NCBI RefSeq assembly: GCF_030419005.1
Contig: NZ_CP106951.1
Location: 2,294,001 to 2,358,000, forward strand
DNA length: 64,000 nt
Origin: Eleftheria terrae
Lineage (GTDB): Bacteria; Pseudomonadota; Gammaproteobacteria; Burkholderiales; Burkholderiaceae_C
Reading direction: 5' to 3'
Below are positions 8,110-17,729 of this stretch, piece by piece. The notes below the pieces were generated by a model. The model did no database searches and was not told the DNA's origin. It was given only the letters and a program-made list of their open reading frames with translations. Numbering within the stretch: position 1 is the stretch's first letter; the number at the start of each line of letters is the position of its first letter. The position numbers and the translations under genes were made by a program.

Positions 8110-8931
8110 ATGAAACACCTTCTTGTGCTTGCCCCCCGCCGCCTGGCCCTGGCCCTGGCCCTGGCCCTGGCCCTGGTGCTGCTGCTGGCGGCCGCCTTGC
8201 CGGCCTCGGCCCAGGACGTGGTCCGCCTCGGCGTCACGGCCGGCCCGCATGCCCAGATTGCCGAAGTGGCCCGCCAGGTCGCCGAGCGCGACGGCCTGCG
8301 GCTGCAGGTGGTGGAGTTCCAGGACTACATCCAGCCCAATGCCGCGCTGGACGCGGGCGACCTCGACGCCAACAGCTACCAGCACCTGCCCTTCCTGCAA
8401 AGCCAGGTACAGGCGCGCGGCTACCGCATCAGCCCGGTCGGCTACACCGTGAGTTTCCCAATGGGCTTCTATTCGAAGAGGTACAAGTCGCTGGCGGAGT
8501 TGCCGCAAGGCGCGCGCATCGGCATCCAGAACGACCCGTCCAACAGCGGCCGGGCGCTGGCACTGCTGCAGCAGCGCGGCCTGATCCGGCTCAAGCCGGG
8601 CGCGGGCCTGGCGGCCACGCCGGTCGACATCGTTGCCAATCCCAAGGGGCTGCGCATCGTGCAGGTGGAGGCCGCCCAGCTGCCGCGCTCGCTGGACGAC
8701 CTGGACGCCTCGGCCATCAACACCAACTACGCGCTGCAGGCGGGGCTGGTGCCGGCGCGCGACAGCATCGCGATCGAGGACGCGGCCAACCCTTATGCCA
8801 ACCTGATCGCGGTACGCACCGCCGACAAGGACCGCCCCTGGGTCGCCAAGCTGGTGCGGGCCTTCCAGTCGCCCGAGGTGCGCCGGCTGGTGGAGACCCG
8901 CTTCCCGGGCTCGATGGTGCCGGCGTTCTGA
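8110..8931 (+). CDS. MetQ/NlpA-family substrate-binding protein (second copy)
   Basis: 273-residue periplasmic binding protein, paralog of the MetQ-like protein two genes upstream; they share LGVTAGPHAQ/VEFQDYIQPN-type segments and the block AVRTADKD.PW near the C-terminus. The signal peptide is unusual: its hydrophobic core is a run of Leu-Ala pairs encoded by tandem CTGGCC hexamers, ending at PASAQ. No lipobox. Having two receptors for one MetNI pair suggests two ligands or recent duplication. Confidence 0.9.
   Translation: MKHLLVLAPRRLALALALALALVLLLAAALPASAQDVVRLGVTAGPHAQIAEVARQVAERDGLRLQVVEFQDYIQPNAALDAGDLDANSYQHLPFLQSQVQARGYRISPVGYTVSFPMGFYSKRYKSLAELPQGARIGIQNDPSNSGRALALLQQRGLIRLKPGAGLAATPVDIVANPKGLRIVQVEAAQLPRSLDDLDASAINTNYALQAGLVPARDSIAIEDAANPYANLIAVRTADKDRPWVAKLVRAFQSPEVRRLVETRFPGSMVPAF
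8143..8172 (+). repeat. Tandem CTGGCC hexamers in a signal-peptide coding region
   Basis: Five perfect consecutive copies of CTGGCC, followed by a degenerate CTGGTG, encode alternating Leu-Ala in the signal peptide of the second MetQ-like protein. Because the unit is 6 bp, slippage would add or remove whole Leu-Ala pairs without shifting the frame. Confidence 0.9.
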
Positions 8932-8934
8932 GGC

Positions 8935-11763
8935 TCAGAACGGCCAGGCCGGCTGCGCCACGCCCATGTCGACCCGCCTGACCTTGGCGTGGTCGTTGGT
9001 GCTGGTGTTGGCATAGAAGAAGGCCCGCTCGGCCGCGAAGCCGTAGGCCTGCACCTGCGCCTGGGCGGCCGCCGAGGTGCGCAGGCCCCACAGCGCGAAC
9101 ACCGGGCGCTGGTCGCGCTGGGTCAGCCAGGACAGGGCGATCAGCAGGTGGTCGTTGCCGTCCAGGCTGGGCCGCTCGCCGAAGGTGGAGAAGCCGAGGC
9201 TGGCCTTGTTCGCCGCCCAGTCGCTGCGGCTGGCCAGGCGCTGGTGCAGGTAGAGCAGGGTCCAGATGTCCCAGCCGCGGGCTTCGTTGCCCTGGCGCTC
9301 GGCCCAGTAGTGCACCCACTGCAGATAGAAGGCGAGCCGGATGCCGTTCTGCACCGCATAGCCGTCGTCGGCCCAGATGCGGTCGTAGACGCCCTGCACC
9401 GGGTCCGCCTGGCCACGGCCGGCCAGGATCAGGTCGAAAGCCTCGCGGTAGCTCACACGGGTGTCGTCGCGCGTGTCGCCCAGCTCGCGCTTCAGGCGCC
9501 AGTTCTTGTGCAGTGGGAAGATGTTGTTGCTGACCTCGCTGCTGCGGCCGCCGTACACGTTCAGCGCCCCCACCTGCAGGTTGTGGCCCACCTCGTGGCT
9601 CTCGCCCCAGCCGCGCGGCGTGACGCCCCAGCTCTGGTCATAGGGGTTGCCCGAGCAGCCGGCGCCGCAATGGGCATAGGCGTCGGCATTGATGTGCTGC
9701 ACCTGCGTCAGGCCATGCAGCGAGGCACTGGTGCAGTCCCAGCCGCGCGCCTGGCAGGCCTGCAGCACCGCCGCAGGCAGCGGCCGGTTCGGCAGCGCGA
9801 AGCCGGCCAGCTGGTAGGCGTCATAGATGAACAGCTCGGCCATCTCCTGCAGGTAACGCTCCAGGTCGTTGGCATAGGCGTCGACAATCACGCTGCGCAT
9901 TTTGTCGATGCGGGAATGGATTTCCACACCCTGCATCTTCATCTCGGCCCAGTCGGCGTCGCCCGCGTCGAGCGCGCGGATGAAGGCCTGCCGGGCCGCC
10001 GCCAGGTCGCCACCAGCGGTGGCGTCGAAGAAGGGATGGCGCGCGGCGCCCTGCACCCGCAGCGTCACCGTCTGCCCGGCCGCCGCCTGGCTGTAGTGCA
10101 GCTGCAGCGTGCCGCCATAGGGGCTGACCACCGGTAGCGCCCGGCCCTTCGCCAGCGGCATGCCGGGGCTTTGCAGGAAGCGCGGGCGGTTGTAGGAGCG
10201 CGGGTTCCAGGTCTTGGTGGAGCCGGTGCGCATGGTGTTGAGGGCCAGCGCCACGCTGGCGCCGCCGGCATCGACCAGCGTCACCCGCAACGGCCGGCCC
10301 GGCACCGCCATGCGGCCGATGGCGGTGAAGCCGCCGCTGTTGGGCAGCTTGAGGGTGATCGTCTCCTCGGTGGCCGAGGGTTTCATGGCCGCCTGGGCGG
10401 CTCCGGCGTAGCTGCCGAGGTCGGGCTGCGCCGTGCCGCGCTCGCGCACGTAGCCCACCAGCGCATCGGCCAGGTAGGCACGCTGGAACAGGGCCGCATC
10501 GCCCGCCTTGTCCAGCGGGTAGCGGATCTCGCGGCGCACGCTGTCCGCCCACAGCAGCCACAGCCTCAGCAGCGTGGTGTCGGCAGTGGCGAAGACATTG
10601 CGGCCGGCCGAGTTGAAGCCGTTGACCGCGGCCCGCAGGGACTCGACGCCCGCGTTCCAGGCCGAGAGGCCCGGCACGGCACTGCATTCGGTGGTGCCGA
10701 CCGAGCTGGTGCACCGCGACCAGTCGAAGTCCTGCCGCCAGGTGTTGGTGGCCGCCTGCGCCGCCAGCGGCAGCAGGGTGTTGAACTGCGATGCCGCCTG
10801 CGCGGCCGCCGCCGCGCTGCGGCCGGGCGCCACCGCGTCCTTGTCCCAGTAGTTGCCGCCGTAGGGGCCGAAGGTGAGCGCCATCGCGGACAGCACCTGG
10901 CGGCCGGAATCACTGTCGGACCAGGCGTTGCCGTGCAGGTAGAGCACCGGCAGGCCGGCGGCCAGGCGGCTGCGCACGGTGGCTTCGAGGGTGTCGCTGG
11001 CGACCAGGCCGCTGCCCAGCACCAGCAGGCGGGCGGTGCGCGCGCAGGCCGCGTCGTCGAGCGCATTGCAGCCGGCGTTGCTCGCCGGCACGCCAGCGGC
11101 CTGCAGGCCGGCCAGCGAGCGGGCGGCGTCCAGCCCGGCGAAGCTCACCGGCAGCGAGGCCGGCAGGCTGGCGTCGGCGCTGCCGGTGACCAGCCAGCGC
11201 ACCAGCCGCGCCAGCGCCGGCGCATGCGCCAGGTTGCTGCCGCTGCGCAGCTGCTCCAGCACCTGCACCCCGTAGCCGGCCGAGCGGCCGCCCTCGGCCA
11301 GGCTCAGGCTGGCCAGCTGCCGGCCCTTGTCGCCGACGATGTAGGGCTGGGCCAGCTCGATGTTGGCCGGCTGCACCCAGTGGCTCTGGGCGCCGGGCTG
11401 GTATTCGCTGCTCACGCCTTCGAGCAGGCTCTTCAGGCGCGCGTCCTGGGCCGCGGCCACGAACTGCATGCGCACCCGCAGCCGCGTGGCGACGAAGGCC
11501 GGGTCGGTCAGCGCCGAGGCATCGCCGCTGGCCAGCGCGGCATCGAGTGCGGTGTCGCGCGGATCGGCGGCCCCTGGCCGGGGTGCGGTGCTCCCGGCGG
11601 AGCCACCGGCGTGGCTGGAGGCGCCGTCCTGGCTGTCGGACGAGCCGCCGCCGCAGGCATGCAGCAGCAGCAGTGCCGCCATCGACAGCGCCAGGCGCAA
11701 GGAGGGGTGTGGCCGGCCGCGGGCGGCAGGGGTCGGCGCGCTTGGCGAAATGAAGGGGGTCAC
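8935..11763 (-). CDS. ImpA-like M60 family zinc metalloprotease, putative lipoprotein
   Basis: Large secreted or surface metalloprotease (942 aa from GTG 11763). The catalytic gluzincin-type motif HEVGH lies near residue 722, followed by the downstream Glu ([10 protein letters not shown]), as in M60/ImpA peptidases that cleave glycoprotein substrates. The N-terminus has a hydrophobic signal ending in LLLLHAC followed by Gly/Ser-rich sequence, so it is probably lipidated, although His at -2 of the lipobox is atypical. The remaining N-terminal half is a large non-catalytic region resembling ImpA-family proteins. The start is uncertain: the frame stays open to 12159, but that would run through creA and misplace the signal. 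It is transcribed divergently from creA. Confidence 0.83.
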   Translation of the reverse strand: MTPFISPSAPTPAARGRPHPSLRLALSMAALLLLHACGGGSSDSQDGASSHAGGSAGSTAPRPGAADPRDTALDAALASGDASALTDPAFVATRLRVRMQFVAAAQDARLKSLLEGVSSEYQPGAQSHWVQPANIELAQPYIVGDKGRQLASLSLAEGGRSAGYGVQVLEQLRSGSNLAHAPALARLVRWLVTGSADASLPASLPVSFAGLDAARSLAGLQAAGVPASNAGCNALDDAACARTARLLVLGSGLVASDTLEATVRSRLAAGLPVLYLHGNAWSDSDSGRQVLSAMALTFGPYGGNYWDKDAVAPGRSAAAAAQAASQFNTLLPLAAQAATNTWRQDFDWSRCTSSVGTTECSAVPGLSAWNAGVESLRAAVNGFNSAGRNVFATADTTLLRLWLLWADSVRREIRYPLDKAGDAALFQRAYLADALVGYVRERGTAQPDLGSYAGAAQAAMKPSATEETITLKLPNSGGFTAIGRMAVPGRPLRVTLVDAGGASVALALNTMRTGSTKTWNPRSYNRPRFLQSPGMPLAKGRALPVVSPYGGTLQLHYSQAAAGQTVTLRVQGAARHPFFDATAGGDLAAARQAFIRALDAGDADWAEMKMQGVEIHSRIDKMRSVIVDAYANDLERYLQEMAELFIYDAYQLAGFALPNRPLPAAVLQACQARGWDCTSASLHGLTQVQHINADAYAHCGAGCSGNPYDQSWGVTPRGWGESHEVGHNLQVGALNVYGGRSSEVSNNIFPLHKNWRLKRELGDTRDDTRVSYREAFDLILAGRGQADPVQGVYDRIWADDGYAVQNGIRLAFYLQWVHYWAERQGNEARGWDIWTLLYLHQRLASRSDWAANKASLGFSTFGERPSLDGNDHLLIALSWLTQRDQRPVFALWGLRTSAAAQAQVQAYGFAAERAFFYANTSTNDHAKVRRVDMGVAQPAWPF

Positions 11764-11998
11764 GGGACTGCTCTCGCTGCAACAGGGTGGATCGGGAGGC
11801 CGGCCGGGCCGGCGGGATCGCGTCGTCTTGTCCGCGCGCGAATCTACTGGCGCTGCCGGCTGGCGCCGGTGCGCGGCTGACGTGCGGTCCTGCCGGGGCC
11901 CCGGACGGCGCCCCGACCGGGCCGGTGCGCCTTGCGCCGACAGCGCGGCGCTCACCGAGCGGTCACACTGTCGTCTTCGCAATTCCGGAGCCAGACGT

Positions 11999-12472
11999 AT
12001 GAAGCCCCTTGCCGCCGCCCTCGGCGCCTTCCTCCTCCTCGGCCCGGCGCTGTCCGGCGCCGAGCCCATCGGGTCGGTCGACACGGTGTTCAAGCTGATC
12101 GGGCCCGACCACAAGATCGTCGTCGAGGCGTATGACGACCCCAAGGTGGCCGGCGTCACCTGCTACGTCTCCCGGGCCAAGACCGGCGGCATCTCCGGCG
12201 CGGTGGGCTTGGCGGAGGACAAGTCCGACGCCTCCATCGCCTGCCGCCAGGTTGGCCCGGTGTCCTTCCCCGGGCCACTGCGCCAGCAGGAGGAGGTGTT
12301 CAACGAGCGCCTGTCCATCCTCTTCAAGAAGCTGCGCATCGTCCGCATGGTCGACCGCCAGCGCAACACCCTCCTCTACCTGACGTACTCCGACCGACTC
12401 ATCGAAGGCTCGCCACGCAACAGCATCACCGCGGTGCCGGTGGACCGGGCGACGCCGATTCCCGTCAAGTGA
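11999..12472 (+). CDS. creA: CreA family protein
   Basis: 157-residue exported protein of the CreA family, found in many proteobacteria; its molecular function is not established. A signal peptide (hydrophobic core [14 protein letters not shown], cleavage after SGA) is followed by the family core: [20 protein letters not shown], the single-Cys [12 protein letters not shown] segment, and [20 protein letters not shown]. It is likely periplasmic. It is divergent from the metalloprotease gene, with 235 bp between the starts. Confidence 0.93.
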   Translation: MKPLAAALGAFLLLGPALSGAEPIGSVDTVFKLIGPDHKIVVEAYDDPKVAGVTCYVSRAKTGGISGAVGLAEDKSDASIACRQVGPVSFPGPLRQQEEVFNERLSILFKKLRIVRMVDRQRNTLLYLTYSDRLIEGSPRNSITAVPVDRATPIPVK

Positions 12473-12911
12473 GGGAGACGCGGCAAGGCCAGGGGGCGGC
12501 ACCTGCGCCGGCTTGCCGCGACATAGGACGAACGACCCCGCCCTGGCAAGGCCACCCGAGAAGCGGCTGGAGCCGCTCATTCCGTCGGCCGGCGGCGCCC
12601 TCTCGAGCCCCACACCGGCGCCTCTGGAAAGCCCCCTGAGGGACAAGGCGGCATCTGCACCTTCCCAGCCGCAAGGCCGATAGACTTCCCCGCTGCATTG
12701 AGCCGCCCGGCATGATTCGCAACGATGGTCTGCCCCACCACGCGCAGAAGTTGCGAGGGCGCCTTCCCTGCACCCGTCTTCCTGACCCGACCGCTGCACT
12801 GGCCTGGCGGGTCTTGTCCCTGTAGTCGCTCGACGTAGTCACCGTGCCCGGTCTGCCTGCCCAGTTGCAGCGCGGGTGCCGTCCAACATTTCAAGATGTC
12901 GGGAGTGGCCC
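12473..12911. other. Intergenic region, no gene assigned
   Basis: About 440 bp between creA and vgrG. An 8-bp inverted repeat (12480-12487 with 12512-12519, 24-nt loop) just after creA may act as a terminator but lacks a T-run. Open frames on the minus strand are low-complexity and Arg/Gly-rich; I see no recognisable protein. The vgrG promoter should be here, but I find no convincing -35/-10 pair. Confidence 0.5.
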
Positions 12912-15833
12912 TTGTCCATCCTTTCGTTCTTCCCGTTCGCGTACCAGCAGCATCACCGCCTGCTGACCCTCGGCTTCCCTCAGCGCAACCCGCCCCAGGT
13001 GAGCGGCCCTCACGGGCGCCAGGAACCGGTCCAGTTGGTGGTCGACCGCCTGGAGGCCGAGGAAGCCATGAGCCGCGACTTCAAGTACACGGTGCTCTTG
13101 CTTGCCGACAGTGCAGGCATCGCCGCCAAGGACATGATGGGCAAGCTGCTGTCGGTGGCGCTGACGCGCCCGGATGGCAGCCGACGCCATTTCACCGGGC
13201 ATGTCTTCGAGTTCGAATTGCAGAAGAAGGACGACCGCGTCGCCCACTACCGTGCGGTGCTGCGGCCGTGGCTGTGGTTCCTGACCCTGCGCAGGAACAA
13301 CCGGCTGTTCCTCGACCGCACGCTGCGCGACCAGACCGCCGCCATTCTCGCGGGCTACGGCGCGCTGGCCCGGTGGCACTGGCAGATGCAGGGCGCCGAC
13401 CCACCGAGCACCATGGCCGTGCAGGGTGCCGGCCAGGGCGAGACCGACCACAACTACCTGCATCGGCGCTGGGAAGCAGCCGGCCTGGTCTACTGGTACG
13501 AGCACACCGAACAGGGCCACACCCTGATGCTGTCGGACCGCTCCACACCGGCACCGCCCATCGATGGAGCAAGCCCGGTGATCCGGTTCTGCGCCCAGAG
13601 CAGCTCCAGGGAAGAGAACGCCATCAGCCGCTGGTGCAGCGCCCGCGAGCTGGTCTCCTCCCACTACCAGCTGAGCGCCCACGACTTCAAGCACCCGCGG
13701 CCGCGGCGCACGGAAATGCCCACGCTGAACCGGCAAGGCGAGCTGCCGGTGCTGGAGGTGAGCGAGTACTGCGGGGCCTACGGCTTTCGCAAGGAAGACC
13801 CGGGCGGCGAGGCCCTGGCACGCCTGCGGATGGAAGAGATCGAAGCCGTGGCCAAGCGCCATGAGGCCGACAGCGACAACCACTTCGTCCAGCCCGGGCG
13901 GTGCTTCGAACTCCCGGACCACTTCAGCACCCAGGCACGCGCCAGCGCCGAACGCAGCTACCTGGTCCTGGAAGTGCACCACACCGCCACCAACAACTAT
14001 CTGCAAGCAAGCGGTGGCGAGGCCGGCTATCGCAACCGCTTCGTGGCCACCCGCGAATCGGTTCCGTGGCGGCCAGGCCGCGGCTGGAACAGCCGGCCCC
14101 TCCGGGTGAGCGCGCCGCAGACCGCAACGGTGGTCGGCCAGGACGGCATCGGCAGCCTCGACGTCGACGAGTACGGCCGCGTGCTGATCCGCTACCACTG
14201 GGACCAGGAAGAGCACAAGAGCGCCCGGGTGCGGGTGTCCGGCGCCTGGGCCGGCGGGGAGAACGGCTGGGCCTCGTGGCCCCGTGTCGGGTCCGAGGTC
14301 CTCGTCCACCATCTCGACGGCAATGCCGATCATCCCGTCATCCTGGGTGCCGTCTTCAATGGCGAGCACATGCCGCCGTGGAAGATGCCCGCACAGAAGG
14401 CACTGACCGGCCTGCGCAGCCGCGAACTGAGCGGCGATGGCGGCAATGCACCCGGTGGCCATTCCAATTACATCCTGGCGGACGACACGGCCGGCCAGCT
14501 GCAGGTCAAGCTGCGCAGCGACACCCAGGCCAGCGAGATCACCCTGGGCCACAACGTGCGCATCGACGCCACCGCCGGCCGTACCGACCCGCGTGGCAGC
14601 GGCCTGGAGGCCCGGACCGACGGGCATGGCGCACTGCGCGCGGCCCAGGGCCTGCTGGTGAGCACCGAGGCGCGTCCCAATGCGCGGGCCCACATGACCG
14701 ACATGGGCGAAACGCTGGCCCGGCTGGCGCAGGGCCGCGACCTGCACCAGGCCCTGTCGGAAGCGGCCCAGCACGTGCAGGCGCACGAGCCCGGCGACCA
14801 GGATGAAGTGACGCGAGCCTTGCAGGCGCAGAACGACACGCTGCAAGGCCATGGCGGCAGCGCGACGCAAGGCGGCTTCACCGAATTCCAGGCGCCGCAC
14901 CTGACGCTGGCCAGCGCCGCCGGCATCCAGGCGACCGCCCAGGGCTCCACGCACTTGGCCAGCAAGGAGCACACGGCGGTCAGCAGCGAGGGACATATCA
15001 GCCTGGGCGCGGGCAGGAGCCTGCTGGTCAGCGTCAAGGAAGCGGTGCGCCTGTTTGCCTACAAGGCCGGCATGAAGCTGGTGGCAGCGAGCGCCGATGT
15101 CGACATCACGGCGTTGCAGAAGAGCGTCAACATCCTGGCCCGGCTCGACATCACGCAGACAGCCAACAAGATCTCCCTCTCGGCCAGGGAAGAGATCGTG
15201 GTCAATGGCGGCGGCAGCTATACCCGCTGGGGCGCGGCAGGCATCACCAGCGGCACCCAGGCCGCCTGGCAGGTGCATGCGGCATCGCACGCGGCGGTGG
15301 GGCCTGACAGCCTGTCGCCACGCAACCCGAGCCTGCCGGTACCGGCCGACCTCGACCTGCCGCAGCCTGGCCCGCAAAGCTTGCGCTTTGCAGCGGCAGG
15401 CAGCGATGCATTGATGGCCGATGCCGGATACGACGGGCTGCCGTATTCGATCTTCGACGCAGCCGGCCGGGTCCTCCTGTCGGGCACTGTCCCGCCCGAC
15501 GGGCGCATTCCCCGCGTGCACACCGAGCAGCGGCAGCTGCTGATGCTGCAGATCGGCTGGCCGGCTGCGCGTCTGGAAGCCGCTCCTCCACCACCGCCCG
15601 GCCCTGCCGCACAGGCCGAGGACCTGCCCGGTGAAGCGGCGGAAGACGATGAAGCGCAGAGGCCCGATCCGCCCCCGGTGGAGGCGGTCGACGCTGGACC
15701 GCCCACCTCGACCGTGCTCGACCACCCGTACGACGCGGAGCTGCGAAGCGCCTTCGCCGAGCAGCACAGCCACCAGTTCCTGCCTTCGACGCTGGTGGCG
15801 GAACTCATCGCTCGCAGCCTCCCCACCCCCTGA
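12912..15833 (+). CDS. vgrG: Type VI secretion spike protein VgrG with extended C-terminus
   Basis: 973-residue (from TTG 12912) T6SS tip protein. N-terminal gp27-like region (SRDFKYTVLLLADSAG, RHFTGHVFEFELQ, a YLHRRWEAAGLVYWYEH segment), gp5-like OB domain around 405-490 (VDEYGRVLIRYHWDQ, WPRVGSEVLVHHLDG), DUF2345 beta-helix from about 655, and a transthyretin-like tail near 840-880 (LPYSIFDAAGRVLLSG) of the kind that docks cargo effectors. A GGGAG site 6 bases upstream supports TTG 12912; GTG 12876 is the alternative. No T6SS structural gene lies in the window, so this is an orphan vgrG island. It precedes its probable cargo by 24 bp. Confidence 0.93.
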   Translation: MSILSFFPFAYQQHHRLLTLGFPQRNPPQVSGPHGRQEPVQLVVDRLEAEEAMSRDFKYTVLLLADSAGIAAKDMMGKLLSVALTRPDGSRRHFTGHVFEFELQKKDDRVAHYRAVLRPWLWFLTLRRNNRLFLDRTLRDQTAAILAGYGALARWHWQMQGADPPSTMAVQGAGQGETDHNYLHRRWEAAGLVYWYEHTEQGHTLMLSDRSTPAPPIDGASPVIRFCAQSSSREENAISRWCSARELVSSHYQLSAHDFKHPRPRRTEMPTLNRQGELPVLEVSEYCGAYGFRKEDPGGEALARLRMEEIEAVAKRHEADSDNHFVQPGRCFELPDHFSTQARASAERSYLVLEVHHTATNNYLQASGGEAGYRNRFVATRESVPWRPGRGWNSRPLRVSAPQTATVVGQDGIGSLDVDEYGRVLIRYHWDQEEHKSARVRVSGAWAGGENGWASWPRVGSEVLVHHLDGNADHPVILGAVFNGEHMPPWKMPAQKALTGLRSRELSGDGGNAPGGHSNYILADDTAGQLQVKLRSDTQASEITLGHNVRIDATAGRTDPRGSGLEARTDGHGALRAAQGLLVSTEARPNARAHMTDMGETLARLAQGRDLHQALSEAAQHVQAHEPGDQDEVTRALQAQNDTLQGHGGSATQGGFTEFQAPHLTLASAAGIQATAQGSTHLASKEHTAVSSEGHISLGAGRSLLVSVKEAVRLFAYKAGMKLVAASADVDITALQKSVNILARLDITQTANKISLSAREEIVVNGGGSYTRWGAAGITSGTQAAWQVHAASHAAVGPDSLSPRNPSLPVPADLDLPQPGPQSLRFAAAGSDALMADAGYDGLPYSIFDAAGRVLLSGTVPPDGRIPRVHTEQRQLLMLQIGWPAARLEAAPPPPPGPAAQAEDLPGEAAEDDEAQRPDPPPVEAVDAGPPTSTVLDHPYDAELRSAFAEQHSHQFLPSTLVAELIARSLPTP

Positions 15834-15857
15834 GCGCGACAGCCTGGACACGCAGCC

Positions 15858-17729
15858 ATGACCCCTCCTCGATTCCTCAAGGCCACCTACCATGCGGACC
15901 TGAAGACCGCGGAATTCATCGCGGACGATGGTCGCCACCTGCTGCGCACCGGCGGCACGCTGGCCTGGCGCATCAACAACTGCGGCAACCTGGTCTCGCC
16001 CACGCGGGACGGCAGGCCGGCGCCGCGGCTCACCCGCCACTTCATCGGCTTCGCGACCGTGCGCAGCAGCGAGAACCACTACTTCATCTTCCCCGACTAT
16101 GAAACCGGGCGGGCGGAGCTGTGCGCCTCGCTCCGGCGCAAGTACAGCGAGCACAGCATTCCCGAGATGATGGAGCGGTACGCGCCGCGCAGCGAGAACG
16201 ACACCGACGTCTATGTCAGCGTCCTGCTCGGCAGGACCGGGGTCGCCCCAAGCAAGAAGCTCAGGGACTTCACCGACGACGAGTTCAATACCCTGGTGCA
16301 AGCCATCGAAACGCACGAGGGCTATCACCATGACAAAGACAAGGACGGCACCCCCCGCACAGAGAAATGGGTGACGGTGAGCACGATCAGCGCGACGGAC
16401 GGAGCGCGCCCGATTGCCGGCGAAGAGATTGTGCTGGAAGTGGACGGCCGGCGGACCACGCTCCAGTCGAACCGGGTGGGGCAGTTTCCGCCGGTTCCGC
16501 ATGGTCAGCAGCCGATCGCCGTGCACCACAAGACCGCCGATGGCGAGTTGAAACGGGTAGGACAGATCGGCGCTGACAAGGGACAGCACTACCACCTGCT
16601 CGCCCGCATCGAGCGCTTTGTCGGGCTGACACGCGCCGACACGGGGCGTGGCGCACCTGGCGCCAAGGCGCCGCGCCAGCCGGTGCGCTACCAGGTTCAG
16701 CCCGGTGATTCGTTGAGCAAGATCGCGGCCAAGTTCAAGGTGAGCGTTGAAGAACTGAAATGCTTCAACCGTCTGGACTCCGATAGAATTTTTCCGGGCC
16801 AGGTGTTCAGCGTTCATGGGCCGAAAGCCGAAGGCGCATTGCTGCGCAGTCGGACGAAGACGGCAGTCCCCGGGCAGGCGCCAACACCGGCAACCAGCCC
16901 GCGTCCTGACACGCCGCCATCGGAGCGAAGCCTCCCTGAATCACCAGCCGCGCCCGCCGCGGTTGGCGCCCGCACCGTACCGGTACGCTCAAACCTCGGC
17001 GCAGGCGCCCCCTTGGCTCTGATGACCACGGAAAGCCGTCGAGCGCCCTGGATGGTATTTGCTGTAGAGGAAGCAAGAAAGTTTGGTGGGCGCGACGAGT
17101 CGGTCATTGAAAAGACGAGAAACTACGCCAAGGAAATCCATACCGGCAGAGCCGGCCTGGTTGGCACGTCGAACGCCTGGTGCGCCACGTTCGTCAACTG
17201 GTGCCTGATGAAGGCCGGTTATCCCATCGACAATCCGGATTTCCATGACCATCATGCAGCCAAATCACGGGCACATGCCTTTCAGGAAGTCAGCGGCAAA
17301 AAATCAAAAATGACCGACCCATGGGCGCCCAAGGTCAGGAATCCTTTATTCCACCGGATTGACCAACCCATCTTTGGCGCCATCGCTGTACAAACCAATT
17401 CCTCGGGGCACGGACATCATGCCGGATTCGTATATGCCAAGCTCGGAGACAAAAATCTGGTCCTCCTGGGCGGCAACCAGGGAAATACCATCAGATTTTC
17501 TGCTTTCAACATGCAACCGATACCGGACGAGATCAGAATCGTGGACGCAAAACGAAAGATCAAAAGGGGAAACAAGAACCACCTTTCGTACTACGTGCCT
17601 GCTTCCTATCATGAGCAATCCTTGAAGGACGACAAGCACCTCGAGGAAGTTGACCCGGAGCAACTGAACCAGCATTTCGGAATATCGTCCGGCACGGGCG
17701 AGCGTAACAGTGAGGACAGTACCAGATGA
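15858..17729 (+). CDS. Putative T6SS peptidoglycan-hydrolase effector (P5-like + LysM + NlpC/P60-type)
   Basis: 623-residue multidomain protein. Residues ~34-130 resemble phage structural-protein/P5-type murein-degrading domains (NN.GNL, F..FPDYETGRAEL, the RYAPRSENDTDVY segment). Residues ~170-250 look like a small beta-sandwich. A LysM repeat spans ~277-319 (YQVQPGDSLSKIAAKF, FPGQVFSV). A Pro-rich linker follows, then a TIGR02594-type amidase/endopeptidase domain at ~395-585 with Cys442 in AWCATFVNWC, His521 in GHHAGFVY and Asn540 in LLGGNQ as the likely catalytic set. No signal peptide, as expected for T6SS cargo. It follows vgrG and overlaps the candidate immunity gene by 4 bp. From about 17030 on, the DNA is visibly AT-richer than its surroundings. 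Confidence 0.82.
   Translation: MTPPRFLKATYHADLKTAEFIADDGRHLLRTGGTLAWRINNCGNLVSPTRDGRPAPRLTRHFIGFATVRSSENHYFIFPDYETGRAELCASLRRKYSEHSIPEMMERYAPRSENDTDVYVSVLLGRTGVAPSKKLRDFTDDEFNTLVQAIETHEGYHHDKDKDGTPRTEKWVTVSTISATDGARPIAGEEIVLEVDGRRTTLQSNRVGQFPPVPHGQQPIAVHHKTADGELKRVGQIGADKGQHYHLLARIERFVGLTRADTGRGAPGAKAPRQPVRYQVQPGDSLSKIAAKFKVSVEELKCFNRLDSDRIFPGQVFSVHGPKAEGALLRSRTKTAVPGQAPTPATSPRPDTPPSERSLPESPAAPAAVGARTVPVRSNLGAGAPLALMTTESRRAPWMVFAVEEARKFGGRDESVIEKTRNYAKEIHTGRAGLVGTSNAWCATFVNWCLMKAGYPIDNPDFHDHHAAKSRAHAFQEVSGKKSKMTDPWAPKVRNPLFHRIDQPIFGAIAVQTNSSGHGHHAGFVYAKLGDKNLVLLGGNQGNTIRFSAFNMQPIPDEIRIVDAKRKIKRGNKNHLSYYVPASYHEQSLKDDKHLEEVDPEQLNQHFGISSGTGERNSEDSTR

Noticed and set aside
11764-12159. N-terminal extension of the metalloprotease across creA
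   Set aside because: It would place the signal peptide internally and overlap the divergent creA start; a GTG at 11763 gives a sensible exported protein.
12577-12894. Minus-strand frame between creA and vgrG as a gene
   Set aside because: No recognisable domain or start signal; overlaps the vgrG start region.
12891-16817. 1308-codon open frame on the minus strand across vgrG and the effector
   Set aside because: Antisense shadow of high-GC coding DNA; low-complexity Ala/Gly/His/Arg translation, no domain, and vgrG on the plus strand is certain.
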